Shown: positions 1 to 12,946, counted from the first letter of the stretch. The stretch: DNA of 64,000 bases from Cryptomeria japonica (GCF_030272615.1 NC_081415.1:512001873-512065872), one strand, 5' to 3'. The notes: a model not told the origin generated them from the letters alone. A program made the numbers and translations.

Positions 1-848
1 TTCTTAGGTTTGCAGATTACTTAGACTAACAAAGGTATTTTCATCTATCAAACTAAGTATGCTAGGGAATTGTTGAAGAAATTTGGTATGGGAGATTCCA
101 AACTAGTAAGTACTCCTATGGTTACAAGTGAGAAACTGACAAGAAAAGATGTTTCTACACCAATAAATCCTACAAGATAAAAATCTATGATTGGAGGTCT
201 TCTTTATTTGACTCAGACTAGGCTTGACATAATGAATGTTGTTTGTATTGTATCAAGATTTCAGAGTGATCCTACAGAAAATCATGAGAGTGCAGTGAAA
301 AGGATTTTTAGATACTTACAAGGTACATTAGAATATGGTTTATAGTACCTAAGGATGATGACTTTACTTTATGTGCATATATAGATGTTGATTGGGTTGG
401 AGATGTTGATGACCGAAAAGCTACTTCTTGTGGAGATTTATTTCTTGGAAAAAAGTTGGTTTCATGGATCAACAAGAAGCAATCATGTACTTCTTTATCT
501 ACTACTGAAGCTGAGTATGTTGTTGCTGCTACTAATTGCACACAAGTTTTATGGATGAAGAAAATTTTGAAGGATATAAGGGTGGATCGTAATGGACCAG
601 TAGTTATTCATTGTGATAACTCTGCTACTATTGACATATCAAAGAATCTAGTATTTCATTCCAAGACAAAGCACATATCTATCAAGTATAAATTTTTGAA
701 AGAAAAGGTGGAAGATAATAAAGTTAGACTATTTTATGTGAACACTAAAAAGATGATTACAAATATATTCTCTAAACCTTTGCCTAAAGAATTTTTTGAG
801 TACTCGAGAGACGGATTGAGAGTTTTTGCCCCTCCGGTGGAGACTTGA
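1..848 (+). pseudogene. Ty1/copia pol remnant: RT C-terminus and RNase H
   Basis: The reading opens with the copia RT thumb (FLGLQI, then KYARELLKKFG and the LVSTPM block) and runs into RNase H: WVGD near 395, VSWINKKQSC near 465, LSTTEAEYVVAA near 500, HCDNSA near 610, KHISIKYKFLKEKV near 675, then a tail ending at 846-848. This is the standard copia order at the 3' end of pol. The RT part is in frame 1 and has stops at 22-24 and 178-180. A frameshift near 343 moves the rest to frame 3, which is open from about 345 to 848. The remainder of pol and gag lies left of the window. The element cannot make a working polyprotein. The family call is very secure; the clade is not determined. Confidence 0.93.
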
Positions 849-1010
849 TTTATGCAGCTTGGCATCAATCTGGTATGCATTATCAAGGATATTTTTCATT
901 CTGGCACTGATGTTGGGATGCTCCTACTCAGGGAGACTAGTCAACTTTGTGATTCAGTGGTTTATATTTTTGCTTTGATATTTATTTGTCATATTTCTGC
1001 CATTTATGTC

Positions 1011-1253
1011 AAAGGGGGAGAGATATTGATGTGAAAAGGAAAAACTTAAGGAGTTGTATACATCAAGGGGAGAGATATATGTGTAATTTAGAGCTTTACA
1101 AAGATATTATTCACAGGGGGAGTTTGGTATTTTTTCAGAACTTCATTGCTATATCTTTGAATGGGAGATTGTTGGATGTCTTCCAATGGGGGAGACTTGT
1201 TTGGCATTTATGTTTTTCACATCTAGTGTTGCCATCAAAGCCAAAGGGGGAGA
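1011..1253 (+). other. Array of five polypurine-tract-like blocks
   Basis: Between the copia pol end and the probable 3' LTR there are five G-rich purine blocks: 1011-1023 (AAAGGGGGAGAGA), 1065-1075, 1114-1122, 1186-1194 and 1243-1253 (AAAGGGGGAGA). The last one would be the functional polypurine tract priming plus-strand DNA synthesis, as it adjoins the LTR. Repeated PPT-like blocks after pol are known from some copia lineages such as SIRE/Maximus. Assignment to such a lineage here is inference. Confidence 0.6.
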
Positions 1254-1254
1254 T

Positions 1255-3046
1255 TTTTGGCAATTTGGGGGAATTAATTATGTGTCGCATTGATATTTTG
1301 TCATTGATGTGAATACTAGCTATTTGGAGTCTTTACTGACACCCTTCTGGTCCCGGTAGGGTGAGTAGTTTCTGGTTGGTTTGGATCTTGCATGATCTGG
1401 TAGGCTTCGGTATGGTTTGGTTATAAAATTAAATTATTCATGATACTCATGTTCATATTCAGTCAGTTGGTTTTGGTTTGGTGATTAGATGCTATCCTAT
1501 TTGCTTGGAAGCTTGGTTTGCGGTTCCAATGAGGGTTTCATTGGTAGAGCTTTTGATAAAAATATTTGATAATATGCATAAGTGGTATTGGCACAAATTT
1601 TGGTGGAGTTTCAGGATGTTGTTGGTAATCATGTTCGAGAATTGGCAAATGGAGATCATTGCTTTAGCGTATGGACCTATATTGGGTCCTGGTTGATCTA
1701 GGTTATGGACTGGTTTAATGAAGTGTGTGGATTGGACTTCTTGGTATGTTTTTGAGATGTCTAATGTGTTGAATATTATTTGTTTTGTTTAAGGCTGACA
1801 TGTTTTATAATTATGTAATTGGTTTATTGTCTAGTGGCCGACCTAACTATTTATGGTCGAGGATTTGTATATATATGATGTAAGATCTCATTGTAGATAA
1901 TCATTGTTATGGGAATGGGATATGGACGTAATGTGCGAATAATGTAATGTCATTCAGCTAAAGTATTTGGTCGATCATTGGAGATTGAATTGGGTTTATG
2001 TAAGAGGATTTTGTCCTCTACTATTGAGCTTCACTGGAACTATACTTAGGCATAGAAGATGTCATCTTTTGAGTTCAACACTTCTCCATATTGTAATCTG
2101 AATTTCTATGTAGTCAGTGAGACTCCTTTTATGATGAGCACTATGCTCTAGGATGTTGGCCTTCCTATGAGTGCAGGCCCCTCAATTGTAATTCACATAC
2201 TTATTGCACGAGAATTATTTGACTGTGGGTAGGCTTCCCACCATGGTTTTTCCCTTTATCAAGTTTTCCACATATAAATATTGGTGTCATATGGATGGTA
2301 TTTATTCTATGATTATTGTTGATACTTAATTGGTTTCACTCCTATTCTGATATTTGGTTTAAGCATTCCAGTATTAATATTTTAGGTTTCGATATTGTGG
2401 TTTTAATTGTTTAAGATTTTGATAATCTGTGACAACTGATTCACCATCCCCTCTCAGTTGTCTTCTAGTTATTTGAACTGTCTAATAGTTATATGGAGCC
2501 TAATCAGACTCAGAGGTTAATTTTTTACACTTTTATCAGTGCAATTTCTCCCCAAGTTATTCAATTGGGGTTTGGGAATAGCACCCCCAAGACAGGGTCG
2601 TGGGGCAGCACCCCTTGTGGGGTCTAAGGGAAGCACCCTTGAAATGCTCCTTGTCACGATACAAGGCAGGGTAAAGGGGTAGCACCTCCGAAAGCTCAAT
2701 TGAATTTTATTGTTTTATAAAGGCGTCGAGAGTTATTTTTCTATTAGCTGACATGTTCTAACCCTTATTTTGTAACTGACATATCTTTATAAAATGGCAA
2801 TGGGTTGGGGTTTTCAGTAGAGAATTTTGTAGAATTTGGCAAAGGTATTGAGTTGCGAAGGATTGTTGGTTGTAATCGGTTTGATTTACTAGATAATAAT
2901 ATTAGACTATCTATTTGGTGGACATAGCTCGGGTTTGGGTGAACCACGTTAAAATTGTCTCCTTTGTTATTATATCTATGTTTTACATTCCTCTGTTTAA
3001 TAACTATTTGTATATATTTGATATTTTTTGCATACAATTTCTAACA
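1255..3046 (+). repeat. Probable 3' LTR of the copia element
   Basis: The stretch begins directly after the last polypurine block and ends in an AACA-type terminus near 3046 (ttctaaca). It lacks coding potential. It holds a G/C-rich internal motif at about 2570-2690 with repeated GCACCCC and GGGGT blocks, which contrasts with the AT-rich surroundings. The 5' LTR is outside the window, so neither edge can be checked against a partner copy. The boundaries are approximate: the start could be anywhere from 1255 to 1290. Confidence 0.45.
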
Positions 3047-4099
3047 CCTCACTCTAGCTTTTCCCTCCATGGGTTTTCCACATAAAAAATCTTGGTTTTA
3101 ATTTCTGGTGTATGTCCTACTTTTGTTCTTTACTTCTATAGATTTTATTTAATGGTTAAAATATTAATGAGTGGTTAAGTTTTAGATAATGTTAATTCAA
3201 CCGCCTCTCAACATCTGGGTGTGTTCAACAATAGGATCTCTAAAAATCAATATAAACTTCTTCTTTGGGCCTACCAAGTACACATGGAGAGATGATGTAA
3301 TTTTGTAGTAGCATGGCATGGACCCACCAAACTTCTTCTGAACAAATGCTTGTTGTTAATATTCTAACATCTATCTAACTTAGCAAATGTTTGTAGTTTC
3401 TTGGTCTTAAGAAATAAGATCACATGGATGCCTTATAGGCTTGCAAGAACCATTTGGTCCACTATCCACATGCTAACATGTCTTTATTCTACAATTTCAT
3501 AGCTAAATTAGAAGAGTCCCACATAGGTATTTTGAATGTTGAAATTTATTTAATTATTAGGACCATGTCATTAGCATAAATCTTTATTAAACCTCTGACT
3601 TAGCTTAATAATTGCTAGAAAAGGGTCCAATGAGAAACATGAGATTAGTGGCTTAAGTTGTGAGTTAAGTGATTGATAATGGGTAATATTGACTTAGTAA
3701 AGAAATAAAATATAAATTCCCATACCTGAATGTGAGACTTGGGCTTTAATAAATATAGCAATTTACAAACCCTAACTAGGCCAAACTACCTGACAAACTG
3801 ATTCTAGGGCTAAAATTGTCAAAGATAGCTAAACCAATAAAAACAAAATGCCAATGATAAATGTTCAACATCTACATACTGTTATTATGTATGAGTAATA
3901 TATGATTAATGTTTTGCAATGGATAGAACAAATCATGACAACTTTGCAACTTTGCATGATGACATATTCCAACATTTTTCAACTATTGTATAATCAATCT
4001 TTCCTTATGAAGAACACTTCATATCTTAATCTATAAACAAACAAAAATATATACTCCACATTAATGAAAAAAATAATTTCTAATATTATATTCTACCAA
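3047..4099. other. No gene recognised
   Basis: AT-rich sequence without a sustained reading frame on either strand. It separates the copia 3' end from the 5'-truncated LINE-A. No ORF1-type sequence of LINE-A is visible here. Confidence 0.6.
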
Positions 4100-7000
4100 T
4101 AAATCCACCTCATCTAATTATAGGAGTAGATTTTCATGCCATCCTACACAAGAAGGATAAAAAAGGAGGAATTGATAGGCTTGATCATTCACATAAATAT
4201 TTCAATTCTTGCGTATCTAGAAACAACTTTATGGAGATAGAGTTAGGAGACAATTTTTTACTTAGAAAAATAGATGATTAAACTTTCGTAACATAACAAA
4301 AAAGTTGGATAGATTCTTCTTTTTAGATGGTTTGTTCATTTTTCCTTTCTCCCTAGAAAGAAACGTGCTCCCATGCATAGGCTTAGACCACTTTCCAATA
4401 TTTCTCACCTTTCTGGGGATGAAAAGCCATTTAAATCTCCATTCAAATTTTAAAATATTTCGTATAAGGATGATTTTTTTTTAATTTGCATAGAGACATG
4501 GTGGAAGGAAGAATTTTTTGAAGGTTCTACGATGTTTTTGTTTATATCATAGTTAAAGCATGTTAATAAAAGATTGTCTGAATAAAATAGGACACATTTC
4601 AAGTATATCTTTCAGACTAAAGGTAGAATTGAAGAGGAGCTGAAATCTCTGAATGAAGAAGTAATCAAGAATGCAATGTCTCGAACTGAGTTTCATAGAG
4701 AAATAATTGTTGATGGAGTATGAAGATGTCTTATCAAATGCAAACATTTTTTTGGAAATAAAAATCAAGGGAGAATTGGCTAGAGGCGGGAGATAGGAAT
4801 ACTAAATATTTTCATAATATTACAAGGCGAAAGAGAGGGATAAATAGAATATCTAGATTGGACGTGTAAGGAGGATTAATAATTGAGGACCCTATAGCTA
4901 TTCAATATCTAACAGTTAATTTTTTTGAAGATCTTTTTAATAATAAGGAGGGTTCAAGGTTATCTGATAAAGAGACTTTCTTGCAATTTATTACTAATAT
5001 TATATCCAAGGAGAAGAATAGGTTTTTAAATGATAAGATTTTCCTTTTAAAAGTAGTGATTGCTTTGAATCAATTACACCTTGATAAAGCTCTTGGACCA
5101 GATGGTTTTCCTATAGGTTGTTTTTTTAAATGTGCTTGAATATACTAGGAAGAGATATGACAAAGGCTCTAGAAGTAGTAAGAAATTTAGGGAAGTTTAT
5201 CAGAGAAGTCAATAATTCTTTTATATTCTTCATTTCTAAAAGGACAAAGCCTTAAAATTGGATGACTTTAGGCCAATTTTGCTTTACAATACATTCTATA
5301 AAGTCATGACCAAAATAACAACCAATAGGCTTAAACATTGTCTTCCAAATATCATCTCATAAGAATAGACATGGTTTGTTCCAAGTAGATCAATCTTAGA
5401 TGGAGTCATTATAGTTAGGAGGCAATCAATACTCTTCAGAACACTAGGGAGTTTGGGATATTAATAAATTTATATATAAAGAAAGAATATGATAAGGTAG
5501 ATTGGATATTCCTAACTAAAATTATATGTGCCTTTGGTTTTAATAAGTAGTTGATAAATTGGACTTCTGAATGTATTTCAACCCTTAGGTTCTTTGTTTT
5601 GGTTAATGGTTCCCTAAATGGATTCTTTTGGGTCTCTAGAAGTTTAAGAAAAAGAGATCCCATATCTCTCCCTTTCTTTGTGTCCTATTGGTAGGGGCTT
5701 TGGGGAGAGTCATTCAGAATGAACATTCCTTGGGTCAAAGAAAGGAATTAGAATTGCTAGGAAAATTGTGGCTACTCATTAGAAATTCACGAATGATACT
5801 CTACTTTCAGGAATAGCTAAAAGAATTAAATACAAGAAATTTTTGAAGATATTAATTTATTATAAAGAGAATTCAGGGTAGGAAATAAAAATGGATAAAT
5901 CAAAGGTTTTCTTCTTTATGACCCCTTAGGAAAAGTAGATGGATATCTTGGAGGTTTTAAAATTTGAAAAAGGTAAATTGCCTCAGTGTCATATCTAGGT
6001 TTTCTTATTGATAAGGGAGTGAGGAGTAAAAAAAATATGGGATGCTCTAAAGGACAAGATTGATAAAAGGTTAAATTCATGAAAGGAAAAATGGCTCTTG
6101 TTGGTGGGTAGGTTAGTGATGTAGAAATCCGTGATTTTTTCTCTTCCAGTTTATCTTCTATTATATCTCTCTTTGAAAGGTAGTGTTAATACATCATGAG
6201 TTCAGAAAATGAAGAAGTTCTTTGGCAAGGAATGGTGGAAAAACATAAGGTTTCTCTTGATTCTTGGGAAAAAATTTGCAGGCTAAAGGAATATAGAGTG
6301 GTCTTGAGAGATTAGAATTAGTCGAATATAGCTCTTGGGGCTAAAATGACATGGAGGATGATAAAGGAGATAAATTTGAAATGAGTTAAAATTTTACAAT
6401 CTAAATAGTTGAATCATTCAAATCCTACAAAAAAAGTTAAGTTGAAACATCCTCCTAAAGAATCTAGGGTTTGGAATTTTTTGTTAAAATGTAAGTGAGT
6501 AATAGAAGATTTTCTTTCTCAAGGGATATTTATAATGTAGAGAAAAGCTTATTTTGGGAGGATTCTTGGGGAGGTTATCCAAGAATAGATAGTTTGATCA
6601 TACTAAAAAATGTTAAAAAATTTCTTAAGCAACATTGGGGAGACAAAGTGAGAAACTATGCATTATTCCCTTATGTTGACAGTGCTTTGAGATGGGAATA
6701 TAAAGATTTATATCAAATTCCTTTACGAATGATGGAAGTCAAATTATTAATAGAAGTTATTAAGAAGGGGGATATTTCTTTCAGACATGGGGGGAGAAAT
6801 TAATCTGGGTAGGTTATAAACATGAACAATATGATTCTAAGGATAAAATTATTGCTAATCTATAGGAAACAGAGAGATATAATATCCCTAACAAATTATG
6901 TTGGGGCAGATAGTGCATGCCTAAACCATGGGTCTTTACATGGGCAACTATCTAAAGGAGATTCCTTCCTCAAGATAAATTTAGAAGGATGAGCTATGAG

Positions 7001-7542
7001 GGTCCATTGAGGTATGTATTATGTAAGAATCACGAAGAGAATATAGATCGTATTTTTTTAGGATGTCCTTTCTCATATGAATGTTGGAGATGGATGTGTG
7101 GTAAGTTGGGTTGGGCACCAGCTTAACCAAATGAAATCAAAACACTATCTCAAATGTGGCCAATCAATCTATGGGAAGTCTATCCCTCTTTTTTGATATG
7201 GAAAATTTGGAAGGAAACAAATATGCATTTAAAAAAAAAAGAGAAATGTCTCTTATTTCTTTCTAGAACATGGTAGAAGAAGCTATTGTAGAGATCATAA
7301 ACAATAGGATGATTTCAAACTTATCATCTCATGTGAAATTTTATGAATGGGATGGGAAAATAAGATTTCCATGCCTAGGGTTGAGAATCCTTCCCCATAT
7401 TGGAAGTAAATATGGTGGATCCTTCTCTAATAGATTATAGGTTAAATGGAAACCTTTGAAGGAAGGATGGTATAAACTTAATTTTGATGGAGCCTCTCAG
7501 GGAAATCCAAGACCATTAGGAGTAGGTTTTACTATTAGGAAT
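4100..7542 (+). pseudogene. LINE-A ORF2, part 1: endonuclease C-terminus, RT, zf-RVT, start of RNase H
   Basis: Recognisable blocks, in order: the endonuclease GVDFHAIL (ancestral GGDFNAIL) near 4130; WLEAGDRNTKYFHN near 4780; RT motif DKALGPDGFPIG near 5090; KKEYDKVDWIF near 5480; a degraded RDPISLPF block near 5655; the zf-RVT region (YEGPLRYVLCK, then IDRIFLGCPF) near 7000-7080; and RNase H FDGASQGNPRPLG at 7480-7520. Together these encode the target-primed reverse-transcription machinery of an L1-type plant LINE. Many stops and frameshifts occur, and the RT active-site Asp-Asp box is not recognisable. The 5' end lacks ORF1 and most of the endonuclease, as expected for 5' truncation at insertion. 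Downstream continuity lies beyond the inserted LTR element. Confidence 0.88.
7538..7542. repeat. Target-site duplication GGAAT, left copy
   Basis: Five bases directly before the TG of the LTR at 7543, identical to 15363-15367 directly after the second LTR. A 5-bp duplication is the usual signature of LTR-retrotransposon integration. Confidence 0.93.
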
Positions 7543-8768
7543 TGTAAAGAGGAAAATCGCGGTCGAACCCTAGTTGGTCTCCCCTCTTCTAACTCCGAGG
7601 AGAGAGAAGGGAGGTTTGCTAGGATTCGATGGGTTTTCACTTAGGGGGAAGACTTTACATTCAAAAGAGGGGTTGAAACTCATAAGATCCAATCCCACGT
7701 AATGTAAGATTGGATGCTAAATGAATTTCAAGGGTTAGGAAAGCAAGGCTACCCTCTTTTGTAAAGATTAAGGAAATTAAGCTAAGGATGCATAGAAAGT
7801 CATAAAGATTCGCTTATAAACTGAGTTCGGGTTATAGGATGAAGCTGCGGACCTGGAATTAGCAGTAAAATGTCGATACGGCGCTGTCCTGCAAATTTGA
7901 GCAAAAGTTGTTGGGACGATGGCGCCCGGCGCCACGGTCCTCTGAAAAATCTGCGAAACGAAGGGGGATCTGTTCGTCTCTGCACAAGGATTCCAGATCT
8001 TCAATTTCAGCCGCGTACCTGCAACCTACACACAGAAAAGCGAAGACGATTGGGGGGTTAGGGATTAGGGGTTTGCCTTTAGGTCAAACCGTGGTTTTGG
8101 AATTAACCAAGAAATGAGCAAGAGCTGTAAATGTAAATGACTGTAATGTAAAACAAGTACTAATACCTTGTTCTAAGGATGTTTGTATCCTTATGTGCAA
8201 AGGTTTAGATGTTGTATGTTGTATGTTGTAGCATGTAGTATGTGATCTCCTCTTCAATGGTTGAATCCTTATCTTGAATGCAACACTTAGCCTTGAATGG
8301 AGACTTAGAAGGAATGCTTGAATGCTTGAATGCTTGAATGCTTGAGTATAGTTTCCATGCTTGGTACACATATATCCTCCTCATCCATATGAGAGAGAAA
8401 AATGTAGCTTATATACTTGTCAATTAGGGTTGATAAACTGATTTTCCCGACCTTAGGCCGACCAGGGAAGTATATTTCCAAATTGCAATAAAAAAGACCC
8501 GATATCACTTAGGAAACCGGGCCCAAAATAGGACCCAGGGACCAGGGCGCTGGGCGCCCTGGTCCTAAGGGACCAGGGCGCTGGGCGCTCTGGTCCCACC
8601 TCCAGGACAGCGGGGTGCAAGGGGGTTCAAGCCAATGGTGCTTGAAAAATGCAGTTTTCAGTGTCGTGAGCGAGTTTTGGGGTCTCCATTCAGGTTGCGT
8701 GTTGCGTCGCCATCGTGAAGACTGAAATGCAGTCAAAATTGCAAGTGTCGCAATTTTAGGACGCTACA
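7543..8768 (-). repeat. 3' LTR of the gag-only element (1226 bp)
   Basis: It matches 14121-15362 almost base for base. On the plus strand it begins TGTAAAGAGG and ends GACGCTACA. It contains four copies of an 8-bp unit at 8313-8344 and three 28-bp GC-rich palindromes at 7913-7940, 8538-8565 and 8569-8596. Confidence 0.95.
8313..8344. repeat. 8-bp minisatellite, 4 copies (AATGCTTG)
   Basis: Four perfect tandem copies inside the left LTR. The right LTR has six copies at 14891-14938. The two-unit difference (16 bp) exactly equals the length difference between the LTRs. Confidence 0.97.
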
Positions 8769-8786
8769 TTTAGCCCCCACTTTAGC
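8769..8786 (-). other. Polypurine tract of the gag-only element
   Basis: On the minus strand the bases just before the 3' LTR read AAAGTGGGGGCTAAA, directly abutting TGTAGCG. This position and composition fit the plus-strand primer of a gypsy element. Confidence 0.8.
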
Positions 8787-9511
8787 GGGAGTATGTATGC
8801 TCATACTTCCGGTAAAGTACAAGGAAACAACGTTGAAAGACTTTCACCACGTCAAGGAGGCAAGATACACCAAGCCCCCAGTGGACTAAGGATCTTACAA
8901 CTTCGATTGACAAAGTAAAAGGGAAGATCACGAGGAAGAACCATGACTGTCAGTAGTAAGGTTCCCTCGCTATGAGTCATGCAAAAGAAATACCAAAAAT
9001 CTTCAAGACAAAGCTAAGTTTGCCAAGAAATTTTCAAGTATCTTTGAAAGGATAGACAGGGTGTATGCCCCCCTACGTTAAAGCAATCGCACATGCCTCA
9101 ACGGGGGTGATTGTTTTAACATAGTGATACACATAAGAAATGAGAAAGGAAAAAGGAGCACGTTATCGCAAGGATTTAGCCCCCAAGTGTGAGATAAGCC
9201 CAAGGATAATAGACACAAAACACAAAGCACGAGGTGACTTCGCTTTCCTTGGGGTCAGTATGCTGTATGATAAGTCATGTATATATCATATGTATGTATG
9301 CATAATTTTTCTTCATTCCCCAATCAAGGAAGGTCACCTAGAAGAAGGGAACACATGTGTCTTTTGAGTCAACATGAGAGAGATCGAGAGATCTCAATGC
9401 TTTGCATCGTCCTCAAGTAGACAACACTAAGGACAACAAATAGAAGAATGAGAATAACATATAGAAGAAGTAACACAAGAGAGGAGGAGAGAGTCTGCTA
9501 TGCTAATGTAA
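8787..9511 (-). other. 3' untranslated interior of the gag-only element
   Basis: About 725 bases between the Gag/protease frame and the polypurine tract. No sustained frame is present on the minus strand. This is the place where pol (RT, RNase H, integrase) would be expected in a full gypsy element, and none is visible. Confidence 0.7.
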
Positions 9512-12500
9512 CTAGTCTAGCATGTCATCTACCCCCCGATCTTGCTGATCAATGTTTCGGGAAGGCAGGGAACACGCTAGAGGAGGAACATCCAACACAG
9601 CAGATGGAGCTATCACAAGATCCAAACAAGGGCTATGTTCATGTTCCAAGCCACATTGTTCTTGTCTAGGAGCTAGGATAAGTGCTTTAGAAAATTCATT
9701 AGATAAATGGTTATCAACATCAACAAGTTCATATTCACTATCAGAAGCAAGAGGAGTAATATTTTCATCTATATCATCATCAAGATTTATAAAAATAGGA
9801 TCTTTAACTCGCACAGGATCAAGACCATCATGCATCTTATGTTTAGGAGATTTAGGCTCAATATCCGGTTGAGGGGAAAATGGAATAATGCTTGTTGAAG
9901 GTGTTTGTGGAGATTGCAAAGTTTGAGAAGCAGCTGCTTGAGCCCTAAGACGACGCTTTCGTCGACGTTCCCGTGCAGAATGATTACGTCTAGTCTTAGT
10001 AGGAAGTGTAGAAGATAGAGGAGGAGGAATGTTCTCATCCCTATCACTTGGGTGTTTAGGTTGTGGTTTCTTAGGCTGGATAATAGGAGAAGAAGAATGT
10101 CTCTTCTCTCTATAGAAGGCAGGAGGAGGAACTGCTCCATATAAAGGAGGAGTTTTTGGTTTAGGAAGAAGACCAAGTCCATCATGACGAGGAGGTATAG
10201 GTCTACTTTTAGAAGATTTATTAGGCATAGACATAGTCGCATCCATAGGGACGGGTTGGGAATCTTCTTGAGGAAAGACATTAGTTTTATCTTTCAAAGG
10301 AAGAATTTCCTTCTCAAGAATGATAGGAATGTCAAGTTTAGGTGTTCTAGGTTCACTTAGAGATAAGATCATATCTGTTTTCCACTTTTGATAAGATTTG
10401 AAAAGATGATCACTTCATGGAGGAAGAGATTGGAATTGTTTGGGCCAAAAGTAATCAATAGGAACACTAGAGGTTCTTTCAGCTGGTTTAAAGAGACTAT
10501 GATTGACAGTAACAACTTCACCATTATGGGGAAATTTCAAACACTTATGAATAGGAGAAGCAATAGCTTTCATGGAAGATAGCCAAGGATAGCCAAGCTT
10601 CACACGAAATTGTTCAGATGAAGGAATAATAGCAAAGTTCACATCAAGAGATTTGTTATGGACCTCAATAGGCAATGTAATAGAACCAATTGCAGGAGAA
10701 GAAAATGCATCAAATAATTTCACAATCACATTTGTTTTGTCATAGATCACTTGATTCAATTGCAAAGTAAAAATAAATTCTTCAGTAATAACATTAACCA
10801 TGCACGAAGGATCAATAAGCACCCCACGGCAAGGCATATTCTTGACTTTTGCAACTATGTATAAAAGACCATCAGGTGCCCTAATGGTTTCGCTAGAATC
10901 AAATGTGATGGAAGGTTCTTTAGGGTTTTCTTGTTGCTCTACAAAGTTAATCACATTCGGAGTCATAGACACAAAACCATCAGATGAGAAAGAGGAATCA
11001 TTAGCCTCAATCACATTAGAAGTATGAGAAGTATGAGAAGGTAATGGATCAGTAAAAATCTGAAGATTTTGGTTAGGAGGAGCTACAGATGTGTTGCCTT
11101 TATCATTCACTCCAGAAACAAAAATAGTATTATTATCAATCAAATCCTGAATTTTACCCTTTAGAGAAAAACATTTTTCAGTATCATGCCCAGGCTGACG
11201 ATGAAAGTGACAAAAAGCTTTGTGATCAAAATAAGGTGAAGTAATCTTTGCAGGATCAATTTGTCTTATAGGAGGAAGAGTAAACACATTTTGTTCCAAT
11301 AACTTATTCATAATACTATGCAATGATTCATTCAAAGGAGTATACTTTCTTTCTTTCTTGAAAAATTTAGAAATAGGAGGCACACCTGATGCTGCATTCA
11401 CATTGTTGTTGATGATGTTTTCATTGAATTTGATGGAATCTCTGTTCGGTTTAAACTTCCCAAATGGTTGTTGACTACTATCACCCTTATCACTCGGAGC
11501 CATAGGATGTGATTGTTCCATTTGACTCACAGTCAGTTGATAATTGTGAAGAGTGGCGCACAACTGTTGGAAAGAAGTAAACTCAGAAAACAGAAGTTTG
11601 TCTCAAATATCTTTTTGCAAATTAGAAATAAAGATTCTTTGAATATCATTATCAGGCACTGGAAAAGAAATTTGAGCATACAAATGCTTATATCTACCAA
11701 TGAAATCAGTCACTTTTTCTTTAACACCTTGTTTACAATGCATTAAATCAATCAAAGTAACTTTAGGACTTATATTGTTTTGAAATTGTTGAATGAAAGA
11801 ATTTGCAAGTTGTTCGAAAGAAGTAATAGAATAAGAAGGCAATGAGCAATACCATTGTAGGGCTTTGTCTCTTAATGTTCTGGTGAATAGTTTTGCAAGC
11901 AACCTTTGGTCATAAGCAAAATCAGTACATATTGTTTGAAAAGTCTTAACATGTGTTAGAGGATCTCCTTTACCATTATAAAGTTCCAAATGCGGGATTT
12001 CAACATGCTTAGGAGGAATAGCTCGAACAATGTCAAGAGAAAGTGGGCTCGCAACATCAAATGTGGGCACACTAAACTTAGATTGATTCATAGAGGCAAT
12101 TTGTTGCTATAAAGAAGAGACAGTTTGTGCAAGATTATTAATGGTAGCTTCAGTCAAAGAGTTCATATTAGGTGTGTTAGATTGAGATGGAGGTGTGATG
12201 TTATTGAAAGATGGTAAAGAGTAAGGTGGTGGGACCCTATGATAGTCAACCATAGGGGATGATTAGATAGGAGGAACACTACAAGGAGGAATGGAATGAT
12301 TAAATGAATTGCCCCCTTGCGTCATGTTCATTTGTGAAAATGTAATAGGAACACTTATTGAAGGAATGAATGAAGAAGTTGGATTGAATGAAGGAATAGG
12401 GTTAATTGAAAAAGGAGGATTGCCCCCATGACTAGTGATCACAGGAGGAATGTCTTGTATAGAGGTAGCCATGATGTTTGATGTAAAGGTAGGTAAACTA

Positions 12501-12946
12501 GCAATAGAAGTAGTCAAAGGAATAGAATGATTGACTTGTGTAGGAGGTTGTGTATAACCTAAAGATTCAGCACAACTCTTCATAGGCATCACATTCGAAT
12601 TCACAATATGTGAAATACCACGTAAAACATCAATTCCATTCTTATCACTTTGAAGCATACGTTTTAGACCCTCAATTAAAGGAAGAGCTTGACTATCGGG
12701 ATACTCATGAGACATCCATTGGTGAAAATCGTCAAATTGGTTATCCAATTTGGAAAGTTGTTCAACAGAAACTTCATGGGGAGCTTCTTCATCATTAGGA
12801 GGATTAGAGGAATTACCCATGTCCTCGTTAAAAAGACTACTCAAATTAGGTTCCATCTCCTCAGTAGTTAAACCTCGAAAAGACTTAATTCTACGGCTTC
12901 GTCTAACGGGAATAGTGTAAGTAGGGCTTATTGTTGTAAAACTCAT
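9512..12946 (-). pseudogene. Gag plus protease-like polyprotein, four internal stops
   Basis: A single minus-strand frame of 1145 codons starting with MSFTTISP at 12946. Domains in order: an N-terminal spacer with basic RRSRRIKSF; the retrotransposon Gag region at about 12000-11610 (HLELYNGKGDPLTHVK, LRDKALQWYCSLP, F-I-Q-Q-F); a CX2HX4HX4C zinc knuckle (CHFHRQPGHDTEKC) near 11200; and an aspartic-protease-like fold at about 10880-10500, with LIDPSCMVNVI in place of the usual D-x-G motif and LGYPWL in place of LGRPW. A proline- and lysine-rich C-terminal extension ends at 9512. In-frame stops lie at 12263-12265, 12107-12109, 11603-11605 and 10415-10417; at least two are TGA where Arg is expected. 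The protease active-site loop looks inactive. Structural Gag function is inferred for the intact ancestor. Confidence 0.87.

Noticed and set aside
8313-8344. Short regular repeats that might suggest a CRISPR-like array
   Set aside because: Units are 8 bp, contiguous, without spacers, and lie inside an LTR of a plant element.
7551-8768. Plus-strand frames repeated at 14129-15362
   Set aside because: They are chance frames in the LTRs, duplicated because the LTRs are duplicated.
9552-9898. Plus-strand frames opposite the gag-only element coding
   Set aside because: Shadows of the minus-strand polyprotein.
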